Translations under genes and position numbers: made by a program
Shown here: positions 1 through 11,063 of the stretch, in pieces
How the letters are laid out: each line of letters begins with the position of its first letter
Position numbering within the stretch: position 1 is the first letter of the stretch
Source of the DNA: Dichotomocladium elegans
Taxonomy: Eukaryota; Mucoromycota; Mucoromycetes; Mucorales; Lichtheimiaceae
Assembly: GCA_025716815.1 (NCBI GenBank)
Contig: JAIXMN010000003.1
Location: forward strand, 2,046,001-2,110,000
Reading direction: 5' to 3'
DNA length: 64,000 bases
Notes under the pieces: generated by a model
The model's input: the letters and a program-made list of their open reading frames with translations, nothing else
The model's database searches: none
What the model was told of the DNA's origin: nothing

Positions 1-1095
1 GCAAGAGGACTAACCACATATTGGGTAGGTGTTCGATATAATGCCGAAAAGAAAAAGATCGGCAACTATTACAGCACACCGATCCTCCAGTTCCGGATGA
101 AGTGTCACCTGTGTAGCAACTGGATCGAGATCCACACAGATCCAAAGGTCAGCCGAGGTTTTCAAGGGAAGTGACATGTGTGGTTGACAGGGTTTGAATA
201 GAACACGGAATACAAGGTCGTCAGCGGGGCAAAAAAGAAAGTGGAGGACTGGGAGCCAGAGGATACAGAGGTGATCAAACTGAAAGGTATGTGTATTGGG
301 AGGCCAACGATAGCCTTGTTGATTGGGAAAATGCTGAGGTATTGATGGGTCAAGGAAAGATGAGGAAACAAAAGAACGGCTTGAACTGGACCCAATTTTT
401 CGACTGGAGCATGGAGTCAAAGACAAGGCCGTCCAAGAAGAACAAGCACCTGTGCTTACCCAGCTCCAGCAACTGCAACAAAGTCAATGGAGTGACCCTT
501 ATACCCGATCACAACAACTTCGACGTACGTTTCGTGAACAAAAAAAGAAGGACAAGGCCGTACAAGAAGAAGCTGACCGCATACGGGATAAACATTCATT
601 ACATATCCCGCTCTTGCCCGAGTCGCCTGCAGATCTTTTACAAGCCAAATTGGTCGAGTATACGGATCCATCCGTGATTGCCAAGCGAAAGCTTGAGAAG
701 TCCACAGCTGCTTTATTTCCAAACAAAACAAGGAGAGAAGACCGACGCCATATCAGTAGCGGCGGTAGCGCTGCCGAGGAACTGGAATTACGGGCCAAGC
801 TGCGAACGCGCTTGAAGACGGATCCGTTTTTACAACCCAATGCAGGAGTTGTCCGCAAATCGGATGAATTGAAGGACACGGTGGTGGTGCGCCCGAGTGG
901 AAAGAGACCCCACGGTATGTCTGAAGAACATTTGCGATTGGGGACCATTTAAGGACTAAAACGCATGATCTCGGTGAAGCTTCATCAAGTACCAGGACAG
1001 AAGACCAGATACCGGATCAGGCACAGAAGCAGAAGCATTCATTGGCGCAAAAGAGTCTAGTATCGTATATCAGCTCAGAGTCGGACGAGGAATAA
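1..1095 (+). CDS. saf4: CCDC130/Saf4-type splicing factor (Yju2/Cwc16 family), 5' end outside window
   Basis: Partial gene read as join(<1..147,202..286,339..914,980..1095). Family knowledge: Yju2/CCDC130 proteins join the spliceosome around the catalytic steps and carry a CxxC zinc site. Seen: the first exon ends in the diagnostic [10 protein letters not shown] and [19 protein letters not shown] block with its CxxC; exon 2 has [19 protein letters not shown]; exon 3 has [15 protein letters not shown] and a long basic, glutamine-rich helical stretch. An in-frame TAA at 950 looks like the end, but a GTATGT...CTAAA...AAG intron (915-979) removes it and joins a serine/acidic tail ending in [10 protein letters not shown], typical of CCDC130 C-termini. 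Introns are 52-65 nt. The upstream exons, with the first CxxC, lie left of the window. The first intron has a non-consensus GTCAGC donor, so that boundary is the least sure. Confidence 0.85.
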
Positions 1096-1413
1096 GAGGG
1101 ACTATGGAAATTCACGAGTGATGTTCCACAGACCCCACAAAAACATGAGGCTTCGTGTGACATTAAACAAACATCCGCCTGTCACACGTATACCTTGAGA
1201 TCCGAGGAAGGATATATTCGGGGGCTAGGACCTCATATTTGCTTTCTCTCCTTTGTACTCATATAAAGAAGAAAAAAAGGTACTTGAAGCAGAGAAGAAT
1301 CAATGTATTTACAAATTTCAAAGGAAAAAAAGAAAATAATTAGAGTACATGGGTAAAGCTGAGTGGAAAAAAGTAGGCGTGGTGATGCGAGAGAGAGACG
1401 GGTTTGAAATATT

Positions 1414-2326
1414 TTAAGCGGAGGAAGAGATTTCGTCCATCAAATAGAATGGACTTTCAAAGTTAATGGTTGCGTTTTCGACAGAAAGGAGGACCTGGAT
1501 AGGATTACAAGGAGAAGAGGCAGGTTGATCGGAAGCTGCCGAGGAGGAGCCTGGGCCCATAATGTAGATCATAATTTCAACAAACAGCGGAAATTGCTGA
1601 AAAAAATCTTCCATGTCCTCGCTGACGAGCGGCTGGCCGTCCTCGAGTTTGTGATAAGTGTACACGTGACCTGTCCTGACCTTGATTAATACCCGTGACA
1701 TCCCTGCCATGGCGGTTGGCCGGGATTTCAGTTTGTTGAGAATGTCTTCGGCAAGCAGCTCTGGACTGTCCTGGAGGATGGGCAAGCGATCGACTGCATC
1801 CACACTGCTTGAGGCCGGATGATGGTAAATTTTGTTCTCCAGCCATTCCTCAAAGAGTCGAGAGATGTGCGATGCTGCTCGACTCGTATTCCCTAGTGTG
1901 GGTAGCTACATTTGGGCATTATTATTCGGTTTTCTGCTCTACGCGACGGTGCATTCGGTCTTTACCGAGATGAAACGGTTGCCGCCATCCATAAAGTATG
2001 TGTTGATATACCGCGATGCTTGAGCGGTGGTCATTTGGTTCTCGAAGGCTGTGTATGGGTTGCTGTGAACATGGAAAAGATCGTCTTGGGAGGAGGTGCC
2101 AAGGAGAGATTGGTCATGACAATCGGATACGGTACTCAGCGTTGCACCGCCAGTAGACTCCGTGTGAGCGTCGTCGTCCTCCTCATACCGTGTAGGAGGA
2201 TGAAGTTCCTCAGGAAGAGCCTTGTTGTTAACAGGAGCTGGAAAGAGCGATGGGTTTAATTAGGTTGGGGAGATAATGCAAAGGCTCGTACAACTGAATT
2301 TTACCGAAATGTGAGGTGGCAAACAT
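1414..2326 (-). CDS. Unrecognised protein, 261 aa, three exons
   Basis: Read as complement(join(1414..1905,1966..2237,2305..2326)). The start is ATG at 2326, in a 22-nt first exon encoding MFATSHF; both introns (67 and 60 nt) are GT-AG and the frame stays open throughout. I do not recognise the family. Residues ~10-60 are polar and acidic (EEDDD run). The middle (~80-130) has RYINTYFMDGGNRFIS and FEEWLENKIYHHP, followed by a compact, probably folded region around SRVLIKVRTGHVYTYHKLED and FPLFVEIMIYIMG (~165-210), then a serine-rich linker. There is no signal peptide or clear membrane span. It converges on the splicing-factor gene, with about 320 bases between the two stops. Function unknown; a conserved fungal gene is likely because splicing rescues a single long frame. 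Confidence 0.6.
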
Positions 2327-2872
2327 TAGAGAGACGAAGAAAAGAAAGTAACTCAATCACCCCGCACTATTTTTTTAAAACACTCCCTGGGATCTCGAAA
2401 AAAAAAAAATTTTAATCCCTTCCTTTCCCTATACCCCGTCAAATAAACCGACCGGGCTTTGTCCCACAACTTGAGGTCGAGAGCTGTTCAGGGAGCAGGC
2501 ACCGTCACTGCCGATGCCGCGGGATTCTTGTTATCCGCGGTGTAAATGGGATTTTAACCTGGGGTCGTGGTCAAATACACAATATCGTATCACGTAAATA
2601 TGACGGTGAGAGTTTTTCTCGCCGTCATGTTTTAGCCTCGCTTTCCCTTTTTGTCGCCAGATAAATCCATTTTAGCCTTCATAGTACATTGGGTGGCTTT
2701 TTTTAAAACACTGCCCAAGGTCTCCAAGTAGCTTTACATTTTTTTATTAAGAACAGAAAATGAAAAGGACACGGTCTCTCACGATAAAAGAGGGGCATCC
2801 AACCAAGTAGGGAAGGAAGGAGTGTACACAGAGAGATCCCATGACTTCACCAGGATCGATGACTTCCTCTTG
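2327..2872. repeat. Intergenic region with a direct repeat and two hairpins
   Basis: No coding frame seen. A block of the form TTTTTTTAAAACACT, followed by C/G-CC and a GG(G)TCTC tail, occurs near 2370 and again near 2697. Between them lie two perfect or near-perfect hairpins: ATGACGGTGAG / CTCGCCGTCAT with a 7-nt loop near 2598-2630, and CCGCGG inverted around 2516-2543. This may be a decayed small transposon or structured RNA sequence. Confidence 0.4.
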
Positions 2873-3601
2873 TTAATGTTTCTGTTCGAGGACAAATTTG
2901 TATGCCAATGCACCAGCAATGATCAACGCGGGAAGAAATACCTTCCAGGTTCTAAAAACTTTTGTGTCAGGGAGTCTGGCATCTCTGGCGCCACTGTCCA
3001 TCCTACCCTCCCGAGCCTTTTGCTTTTGGAAGCTCATTTGCGCGAATGGCTGTGAAGCGTCGATACTCTCTGCGAGACTAAGTGCCATTTATCGGCACAT
3101 CAGCCCGCTGCGCTATGTTTTTCCCACTTTGCACTCACCGCTGGATCGAGTACACCGATCTGAAAGTTGGCAAGCGTCATACGGGCCTCTTCGGAGTGAC
3201 CAATATCTTCAAAGGATTCTGTGGCGTTCCTTCCTACAATATCAATGATAATTATTTATCCTTCAAGCGAACTCGTTTACTATGGAACTTGTACAGTACC
3301 TGCTTCGTCGAGCAAGACTTCCTCACCTTTTCAACAGCCGACATCATGTTTGCCTTCAGCATTTCCTCGCCGGCATGCACAAAATATCATTATCAACTTA
3401 CCTCCAGGATGCTAAGAAAAAAACAGAGTTAATGCGTATGCGCGACAGAGTCCACCTCCTTACAGCTCTCGGGCCCCTTTTTGTGTACTTTACATCTTGT
3501 ACAAACTCGGTGACATCGTACACATTATTGTGAATGACAACCCAAAGATCTTTCTTGGTCGAGTGCTTTGAGACCTCGTCAAAGGAATAGACGTGTGCCA
3601 T
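2873..3601 (-). CDS. CYB5: Cytochrome b5, tail-anchored, 144 aa, with a 10-nt micro-exon
   Basis: Read as complement(join(2873..3067,3139..3233,3300..3326,3402..3411,3494..3601)). Cytochrome b5 carries electrons to ER desaturases, hydroxylases and sterol enzymes. Seen: MAHVYSFDEVSKH start, DLWVVIHNNVYDVTEFV core, then HPGG (His37, first haem ligand), [22 protein letters not shown] (His61, second ligand), and a C-terminal hydrophobic anchor FLPALIIAGALAYKFVLEQ ending EQKH. The HPGG codons lie on a 10-nt exon (3402-3411) followed by a 27-nt exon; all junctions are GT-AG. The last acceptor (GAG before 3067) is the only one that keeps the anchor in frame and is weak. An upstream in-frame ATG at 3649 would add 16 residues; I prefer the start at 3601 because family members begin at the MA(x)VYS region. 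Length is normal for the family. Confidence 0.85.
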
Positions 3602-6600
3602 TGGTGCAAACAAAGATTGAGGAGATGGGAAGGAAAAAGAGGTGGACAAAGAATGGCTTTCCCGTGTGATGCTGTCTAAGACTTACTATGTTTGTGTCCC
3701 TATGTACGTAGGACACAATAATTCCCATTATCCATAGCCCTTGAAGATCACAACCGGGAGCCGGATGCCGAAAAACGAGACTAGGACCCCCCACCCTCCA
3801 TCTCGGTTCCCGCGGGAGTTACGGTCCATATATTACCGAGGATTCAAGTCGCGCCACCCCATGGAAGCAATGAACAGGTCCACCCTTTTATTCTATATTA
3901 GATAGATCGCTATAGGGCACACTGGAGTGTATCGAAAGCCGCGCTTGTCTTCAAATATCTGCACATGATGACAAATCTACCTTGTTCCTTTCCTATGCAT
4001 TTTGCATCCTCTAGTAAACTATCTCCTCCTTACGAACGATAACGAAGAATCGCGGAAGAAAGGGTAAAGAAAAACTACAGGCACAGATGATTTTCTTAAT
4101 TAGGGGCTCTCATGTTTAAGCTCCGTGGATACACCACGGTTATTCATACGTGCAAAATCTGGATCCCATCGGCGGTGAGCCGGTGGTTAATCAGAAGACA
4201 TGGAGGAGTATTCATATATTTCTGCTGGCTATGACACTTAGAAAGCGCCGGCTCTCCTTCATATCCATTAACCTACCTATGAGAAGCTGTACGGTATCTT
4301 CTGCAGGCATCCAGGGCGAAGAGGTGCAGAAGAATAAGCTAGTAGCTAAATAGAAAAGAGCTCAGTGGGTCGGAAGGAAACGAAGCAAAGCCGGCTTTAT
4401 ACAGCAACACAAGGGAATGGATCCTTGTGCAGTACGACACGCCCACTGCCACCAACCACCCTTCAGTTCATTTATCCCTAGATGAACCGCAGTAATTCTT
4501 GATCTGAGGAGTGTGAAGCCTGTTCGAGGAGCAAGGCAACATGCTATTTCTGGATGCGAGCCATCGTTTCCATCACGAAAGTTCTGAGGCCTAGTGCCCT
4601 TCCACAACCACGATAATTGTATCAAAATTCATCTTGCGGTACAGCAACCCTTCTTCGAAGACACCATCTTCCATTTCGGTTTGAAAGACAAGACTTAAAA
4701 AATCGCACCGGTGATAAAAGCTTGGAGGAGCTCCTGGAGGTGCTTGGATTTAATCTGTGTCGCCGATGAGCTTAAAAGCCGCAAATGTGTCTAGTCCTTT
4801 TCTGTTAGCACAATAGCAAATTAGGAGGTAGTGTTGTAGACTTGAAAGCATGAGTTTGCGGCTTGGTTCAGGTTATACATATCTCTCATTGCATATGCTA
4901 TATCCAGCGGTTCGAGAATGAATAACCGCTTGCTCGCAAAAGGCGCCATCAGCCCTGTTCCGCAAGGTCATGGAATGCAACATGAGGGTTACCGAATCCC
5001 TATGCTGTATTGCACTTTCAAGGTGAGGATGACCATGTGGAGTTGACCCCGTTTGCTACTCTACTAGATGAACCAAGATGCAAAACTTATAATCGCGGTC
5101 TCTCTATCATTTGAGGCCTCAGTAGTGTCCTATGGAACTGGTTCAGAGCTATTTCAACGCTATGAATAAGGTTATTGACACATGCTAAATGAATTTCATG
5201 GTTTATTTCCATAAATAATGTTATCAACTGTGAATTAAAGGAAGAGAAGAATTCCACAGGATCGGCTGAAGGCAACAATGGTAGAAATATTATATGGTTG
5301 GACGCATGGGGGGGCGAGCTCCTAATGTTTTATTTCGGGCGGAGAAGGGCGCATGATTGGCGCGTATGACCATACTAAGTAGAATGGTTAATCGACCTTA
5401 CTGATGCTATGTAGGTCATTGAGTTCCTTGTTATACCTGACCGCAATGGTTGCTGGTGATGGTTCGTTTGAAAGGCAGCAAACCGAAGGAGAATTCCGAA
5501 TTCTAGTTAGAGAGTCTGCATTGTCGCATCACATACCTAATGGTTCCTCACCATTGACCTCCGCTTAGATTGATCGGCTTGACACAGGGCATAGAGAATC
5601 GCTATGATAAGAGAGAAATAGAGAGGGTTGAGTATGTGGAAAAAGAATGATGAGACATATGGACATTTTCCGAAGGATGAGATTTTTATACGATGCGATC
5701 TTGCATTAGCTACCATGACCCGTGGATGACTTCTGTCATATAGTTAATCATTCGACAGGTTATCAACGCAACTGGTTTTATCATTTGGGGTCGATATATA
5801 TAAGCTATCATAGAACACACAGGCATACACATAGTCCTCCGTCTTTGCCATAAGTAGACATCCGTTTACTGTACGACGATCCGGGTCAGTCGCTACATTC
5901 TGCTGTCAATTAAACTGATGCGTCGGAAGACAGACTTCATATGGACCGAATATTTTCTTTGCTTTTAATAAACTGTGTCTATTGTCTGCAATGTACGGTT
6001 CTATTTTAAAAGCGAAATGCGGATGTTCGCATTTTATACACATGCAACTAAACATTGACTTGCCTTTGTGCATTCTATATATTTCCCACCGAGAGGATTC
6101 CTTTGCTAGGATATGTCAGTGCAGCCTACCGGTCTCCTTGCGAATACTGCGGATTTGAGTTTAGCTGTGTATGATATTTCACTTAATGAGATGACCTTAC
6201 GCGCATGTGACGAATTACTTCGTCAGCGATTTCGTAGAAGCTGGCATAAGGCTTTTGCATAACCAAGTCATTCTCGAAGGCTTCATGGAAACCTTTAGGT
6301 CTACTATATCTACTATATATCCATATGCGCACAAACGATAAATACAGTAAGACCGTATTGCATCATGAAGCAGTATTGACTATCTTTTTTCTCTTATTCT
6401 AATAGGCGTAGGGAATTAGTTTCGATGGCTGCATATAACGTTTGGCGAAGAAAAATAAGATCATTCCTCCCCCACATGGAGAAAGAGGTAGAGATCAATC
6501 TGTCGAGATATACCACGTTTTAATGCGCTGGAATTTTCGGTATACATTCCCATGCGCTTGCAGCTGTAGAACTTTGTGAGCTTAGCGTTGGGTTAGGTTT

Positions 6601-6838
6601 GTATGCTTATTGAAATTATCCAAGGTTAACGGATCATGTTCACTGAAAATAAAGTTAAGCTCTTGAAACCGGTCGAAAATTTTCTAAAAAAAATATAGTA
6701 GAGATTGATCCTTGAGCGAATTTCTTTGATATCCCTTTTTTCGAGACCATATTTTTCTGCTGTCTAAAAGTTATGTTTAAACATCTGCGTATAAAGAGAG
6801 TATTTTCTAAAGCTTATATTCAATAACGGGTGTTGGAG
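3602..6838. other. Long stretch without a recognisable gene
   Basis: All frames are broken into short pieces and none matches a family I know. The first ~250 bases would hold the cytochrome b5 promoter. Isolated open frames (for example 4362-4625 on the minus strand and 4150-4353 on the plus strand) have no splice-supported continuation or conserved motif. It probably contains decayed repeats. No tRNA fold was found; a T-loop-like GATTCAAGTC near 3841 lacks pairing arms. Confidence 0.4.
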
Positions 6839-7260
6839 TGTCGTATGTGTGATTATGGAATGAAAAACACATGACCACGCCTGACAAAAAGATCCATTTT
6901 CACAGTCTTTCCCGCTCTATTTTTCTCCCATTGGGTTTTTGTCAGGCTTTACTGACGCGAGGATGGTCTGGAAGGGAACTAGAACATGTAAACTCTGATG
7001 TCAGTCGCATGTACACATGAGTATCTGTAATAGTGCCTTTATTTCAGAGTACCTGTAATGGATAAACTTGCACCTCCTTTACGAGTCACCAATACCCCTA
7101 TGATCCACCTCATCGAAGTTCTTATCTCAATATTCATATTTCCTCTATTGTATTATTGTTATCAGTACTTCCTAACCATATTCTTATTTGCACATGTATA
7201 TATAGCGTAATAACACCAAAAGTAAAAGATCATCAGTTATCTTGTTTCTTTTTTCTATAC
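6839..7260 (+). mobile_element. Decayed LTR related to the element D family
   Basis: The stretch beginning TGTCGTATGTGTGATTATGG parallels the start of the solo LTR at 25077 (TGTTGCATAGGTGATTACGG). The two share a block around the CACAGTCTTT...CCCATTGGGTTTTT motif (6901-6940), GACGCGAGGATGGTCTGG and ATCTGTAATAGTGC. No target duplication is visible at either side and the right edge is uncertain, so this is an old copy. Confidence 0.5.
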
Positions 7261-7369
7261 GATTCCTTCTGATTCACCACTTCTATTGGCCTCCATGCTT
7301 CTGTATTGTCCAATACACTCCTGTCTTGTTGGAAAGCACCTAGTCTCGGCCTCACAGATAGTGTTTCGT

Positions 7370-8580
7370 CATCATAACGGTCCTAGGCGATGTCACGTAT
7401 CTGTCGAGAGCGCACCATCCTTGTTTTATCGGGCCCGCTGGCTGCGTTTATACCGGTGTATTTTGGGGGGATTGGGCGTGCTCAACTCATGTAACCCATA
7501 AAGAAATATTGCAACAGCCCGGATCAGTGAGAAGGGATTTTCACCCGGTGTCGTGCAACTCATCTTGTGGGACGTCGTGAATGTAAAAACACACTCCAGA
7601 GTGATCGTGCATGCTCTACCTCCTCCAAGTGTCCTTGCTCCTTGTACCATCGTCATCAGTCCGATTTCGCTTGCGACGAAGGTTCCTCTTTGCGCCAGGG
7701 GTCTTGAGTATAATCGATATAGATAATCTACCCGTCTGCACCGCTCCTATGAACTCTCTGCCATGCCTATCCTTGAATGCCTTGGACTTGAGATCTAAGT
7801 ACCTTACCTCATGTCTTCTCAGTCAATAGTGCTTTAGTGGATGCTGGCAGATGATTTGCATCTCAATGTGCATATGCTGCGGACTGTACCCAGGAAGTTC
7901 CGCGGGGAAGCACTGAATTAACTTTGTCCCTCTTGTCTCTAAGGATTTACAGAGCTTATACGTAGAAAGCATGGAAATGTTTCTCTGGAGATTTATTGAC
8001 GCCATAGCAGGTATCATCTTCTGCGAACGCACGTGTCGCCGTACGCTTGGAGATCGGTGGCAACTCAGCTGGGCTTCCGGCGGGAGACTGTTGTGATCGC
8101 GGTTTCTCTGTCGTAATGCCTTCTTAATTTGACACGCCGGAGCTCGTGTTCGTTATTAACCATTTCCTTGTGTGGATCTTCCTCCCGCTGGCGTACGCTC
8201 AATAGAGCGTTGACAGCACCCGGAAACACCCGCCAAATTGCAACTGGATACTAACTTTGTAGGCTGTCATCATGTCAATGCTGACATAGAACGCCACCTG
8301 GGTCACGTTGCGGTGTTGCCCAGGTTCAATGTCGGCAGAATTCGTTTAGTTTTGAAGGTGCGTCTGTATGAGCGTCCTAATGAAACTTGGCCGACGGCTT
8401 AACCCTCTTGCGCATGACCTTTCCCCTGACCAGACTGAGAAATACTTCATAAAAGAATGCTTGGCCGAGGAGCTCGCTGGGATTGAAGTCGTGGTCGCGT
8501 TCCAGTTCGTGGAGTAGGATCCAGTGCGACAACTGATATGTGTGAGTGGTAGATAGTAGCTAGTCTACACCAACTTCTCC
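7370..8580 (-). pseudogene. Broken TnpB/Fanzor-like gene of the multicopy Mucorales type
   Basis: Translating the minus strand from 8580 to 7370 gives successive pieces in different frames that fall in the order of a protein family I recall as multicopy in Mucorales: HWILLHELERDHDF, then a helical piece with YVSIDMMTAYKVSIQLQFGG, a charged piece (REEDPHKEMVNNEHELRR), IPAMASINLQRN and TKLIQCFPAELPGYSPQHMH, then GREFIGAVQTGRLSISIILK followed by an arginine-rich stretch, then a TDPG core and LHELSTPNPPKIHRYKRSQR. In that family the last part corresponds to the start of the RuvC-like nuclease fold (DPG). Several stops and frameshifts separate the pieces. The C-terminal catalytic and zinc-ribbon parts are not seen. 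The assignment rests on remembered family patterns, so the nuclease label is inference. Confidence 0.4.
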
Positions 8581-8846
8581 AGAACCTCCTGGTACTTCTG
8601 CTTCCACCCAATAGACCTCAAAGAAGTTTGATAACGCTAACCTTGCCTTCAGCCATTATCAATCTAAGAGTGGGTTGGGCAAGTACGTAGACGGTTGGGA
8701 AGGTATTGAGTTCGAAGAAAAAGGAAAGATCACCTCAGAGAGCTGATATTTATGCTGATAACTGTGTTTTTTGTCAAATTCTAACAATTGTTCTGTGAAA
8801 ATCAGAGAAGAGTTTGCTGAGATTACGTAAATAAGGCGCAAGAGAT

Positions 8847-9409
8847 ATGTTGAGTGGATCGAGGATCGAAGACAACGCAGCAGTATTCGCTTCCGCCGAT
8901 GCTGATGGTGAGCAGCCTGAACGATCTCTTCAAAACAGAAGCTGCTTGACAAATGACACCACTCCTTCTGCCATCTTTGGTGATCGACTTTGTGCTAAGC
9001 ATTCCTAAGGGTTTATTATTAACAAAGAAATAATGAATCCACATAGTGCGATTTTCTTGGAATATAGCAAAGCGCCTATAGTGTTTAAATCCCTCCCTTC
9101 TCCTGCTAACAGGTTGCCAGCGAAAAAATCCTACCAGTAGCCTCTGCCTTCATCAAGCGACAAGTTGAGCAGCATATGACTTGGATCAATATCAATCATA
9201 TGTTACTGACGAGTGAAGTACCATCCCAAGTACAATATAGTATAGTATTACGCAACGAAGTCCTTCCTGCGTTGAACTCCCGTCTATCGTCATCGATGGA
9301 GGAAGGCCTTTGTTCGTGGGTTGTGAACATGGTGGCTGACAATGTTCCTATTAACAAGCTTGTAACGGAAATTCATTCAAGCAAAAAGAAACACTGCTCT
9401 CGCTGCTGA
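8847..9409 (+). CDS. Tentative small two-exon gene, 133 aa
   Basis: Proposed as join(8847..8979,9141..9409). Exon 1 runs from ATG 8847 through a plausible open frame (IEDNAAVFASADADGEQPER); exon 2 opens before the listed ATG and reads SAFIKRQVEQHMTWININ, VLRNEVLPALNSRL and NMVADNVPINKLVTEIH before a cysteine/lysine end and TGA. A GTGATC donor at 8980 and a TAG acceptor at 9140 join them in phase; an alternative acceptor CTAACAG at 9114 would give a different junction. No known domain is recognised. The composition looks coding, but the model rests on splice signals alone. Confidence 0.3.
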
Positions 9410-9921
9410 CATTGATGCGTTCTGAGTCACACAGTGATTTCGATGCCTCTCTTGATGTCAGGATAACGACGACGTAGCTGTAGCGGTTGGCAGCAAGCAA
9501 ACAAACTTGATGGCAAGGCATGATGCTTTCATACTCCATTGCTAAGATATATTCATATTCCGCGAACAAAAAAGTTTCACTGCCTGATAGCTGGGAAAAA
9601 TCGAATAGAAGTGTCTGAACATATTGATGGAATTCCGCTTATCCGAACCAAAGCAACGGAGTGTGAGACAATCACGACCATAACAATAGTCTTCTGCATG
9701 TCAGGAATCTCTGGCATATTCAGGATAACCATTGGCCTTTGCGGTACAAACCTACTTCCCTTTAGAAGGATGGTATCTTGTAACGTAAAGGATTTGTATC
9801 TCCGAGGACTTACAATTTGTAACAACACCTTATGCATGAAGTACCCTGTTATCGTGCGAGGGAGCAAGAATACTCCGCTAATATCTCTTTCTCAGTTTCT
9901 CACAGACTAGGATTTCCCTTC
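9410..9921. other. No gene supported
   Basis: Overlapping open frames of about 100-120 codons occur on both strands (9539-9910 plus, 9577-9867 minus), but neither shows a conserved motif or splice-supported continuation. The right end should hold the promoter of the WWE-like gene. Confidence 0.3.
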
Positions 9922-10457
9922 ATGGAGCCATCCTCTCAAAGAGCTATGCTTATTCACCATCACAATTATTCCGTGCATCCAGAAATTGGCTTGCGATCAC
10001 CGCCTCCTTCAGCTCATCAACATTTCGAGGGCACTTCCCGGGATAAATCTGCACAGTTGGTTGATATAGGCTCATCAGACCCACGGTTGACTGATTATCC
10101 CCGAGAGGTTACTTGGCTCTTCTTTCGTGACAATCAATGGATCCCATTCCAAGGCGAAAACCACTACAAGATCGAGCAGGCCTTTACGATGGGAGGTAAA
10201 GAATTTTTCTATTTCCGTCTTGGAAGCTCCTTGTTAAAACCATACCTGTGTGTATGGATTCGCTCCATATAGGCATCTATGTTGACATCAAAGGCAGGTG
10301 TACAGAGAAACTGAAAAAGAACGGCCCTTAACCTTGAAGTTGCTTTACTCTAGATCGAAACTTCCCTCGTCTAAAAAGTATACGTGTCTTCCCAGCACGG
10401 TTTTATCTATCGTATCTGGGCATGAAATACAGGTTGAGTTGTGTTATTCAGGGGTGA
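9922..10457 (+). CDS. WWE-like domain protein, 132 aa, with a GC-AG intron
   Basis: Read as join(9922..10195,10273..10293,10354..10457). After a low-complexity N-terminus (residues 1-65), residues ~66-130 form a WWE-like module: VTWLFFRDNQWIPFQGENH, KIEQAFTMGG, IYVDIKDRNFPRL, and a strand-rich end VFPARFYLSYLGMKYRL. WWE modules bind (iso-)ADP-ribose in ubiquitin/PARP proteins and also occur at the N-terminus of DDHD phospholipases; which partner applies here cannot be told. Intron 1 is GTAAAG...TATAG. The 21-nt second exon is followed by a donor that reads AAAG|GCAGGT, so intron 2 starts with GC rather than GT; this is the only phase that keeps the RNFPRL-SIRVFPARF continuity. The stop is TGA 10455-10457. 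A longer open frame to 10630 in another frame is not needed. Confidence 0.6.
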
Positions 10458-11063
10458 TTCCTTCCTTCTTCCGCCTTTCACCGCCCACACCTTATCCGCT
10501 GTCTAGAATTTTGTATACCTTTTTTCCTATTACTGGTCTCTTCTTTGTGCTAATATCCTTTCTCGAGTTTCCCAAAATCAAAAGCCGCATTGGTCATCGC
10601 TCAAAAAGCTCGAGAGCCTCTCCTCGATAAACATACGCCAGCTTTTAATACACATTCATCAGTCTGAAATGGTGGATATAGTTATATTGTAGATAACCAT
10701 GGCTGCCTCGGACGCCTTCTGAGCTTATTGTTACACATATCCCTCGCGTGAAATGATACATTATTCTAAATGTCTATAAGTTGTGACTAATATCATAAAG
10801 TATTGGCAGTGGATATCCAGTAATCACCTGAAACTGTCCATGATGATAGAGCACATGGTAGGCTCCCTACGTAAATCGGATTCTCGTCTACAAACACCGG
10901 AAACCATCAACGAGGAGACGGCCTTCGACCAGTTGGGCTGTCCTTGAATCAACTCGCCGCAGCCGCCTGAACTGCTAACTCAGACACACTTCCAAAAACC
11001 GTCGCACTGACGCTATGCCAGCCACACAATCCGTTTTACTTTCGTTAACTTCAAACTAAAGCG
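10458..11063. other. Intergenic region before REI1
   Basis: No coding feature is supported. A frame open to 10630 with a hydrophobic stretch overlaps the end of the WWE-like gene in a different phase and has no independent support. The ~300 bases before 11064 would contain the REI1 promoter; no clear TATA box. Confidence 0.3.

Noticed and set aside
3327..3401. Alternative coding GEEMLKANM in cytochrome b5 intron 2
   Set aside because: It mimics the family motif for a few residues but has no AG acceptor at its start and does not lead into the [10 protein letters not shown] segment; the 27-nt exon does.
3825..3860. T-loop-like GATTCAAGTC suggesting a tRNA
   Set aside because: The neighbouring bases do not form a T-stem or acceptor stem.
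4362..4625. 87-codon minus frame with several Trp/Cys residues
   Set aside because: No motif, no splice partner, and flanked by stops in degenerate sequence.
10298..10630. 110-codon frame with a hydrophobic segment downstream of the WWE-like gene
   Set aside because: The WWE strand order is only obtained in the neighbouring frame, which stops at 10457.
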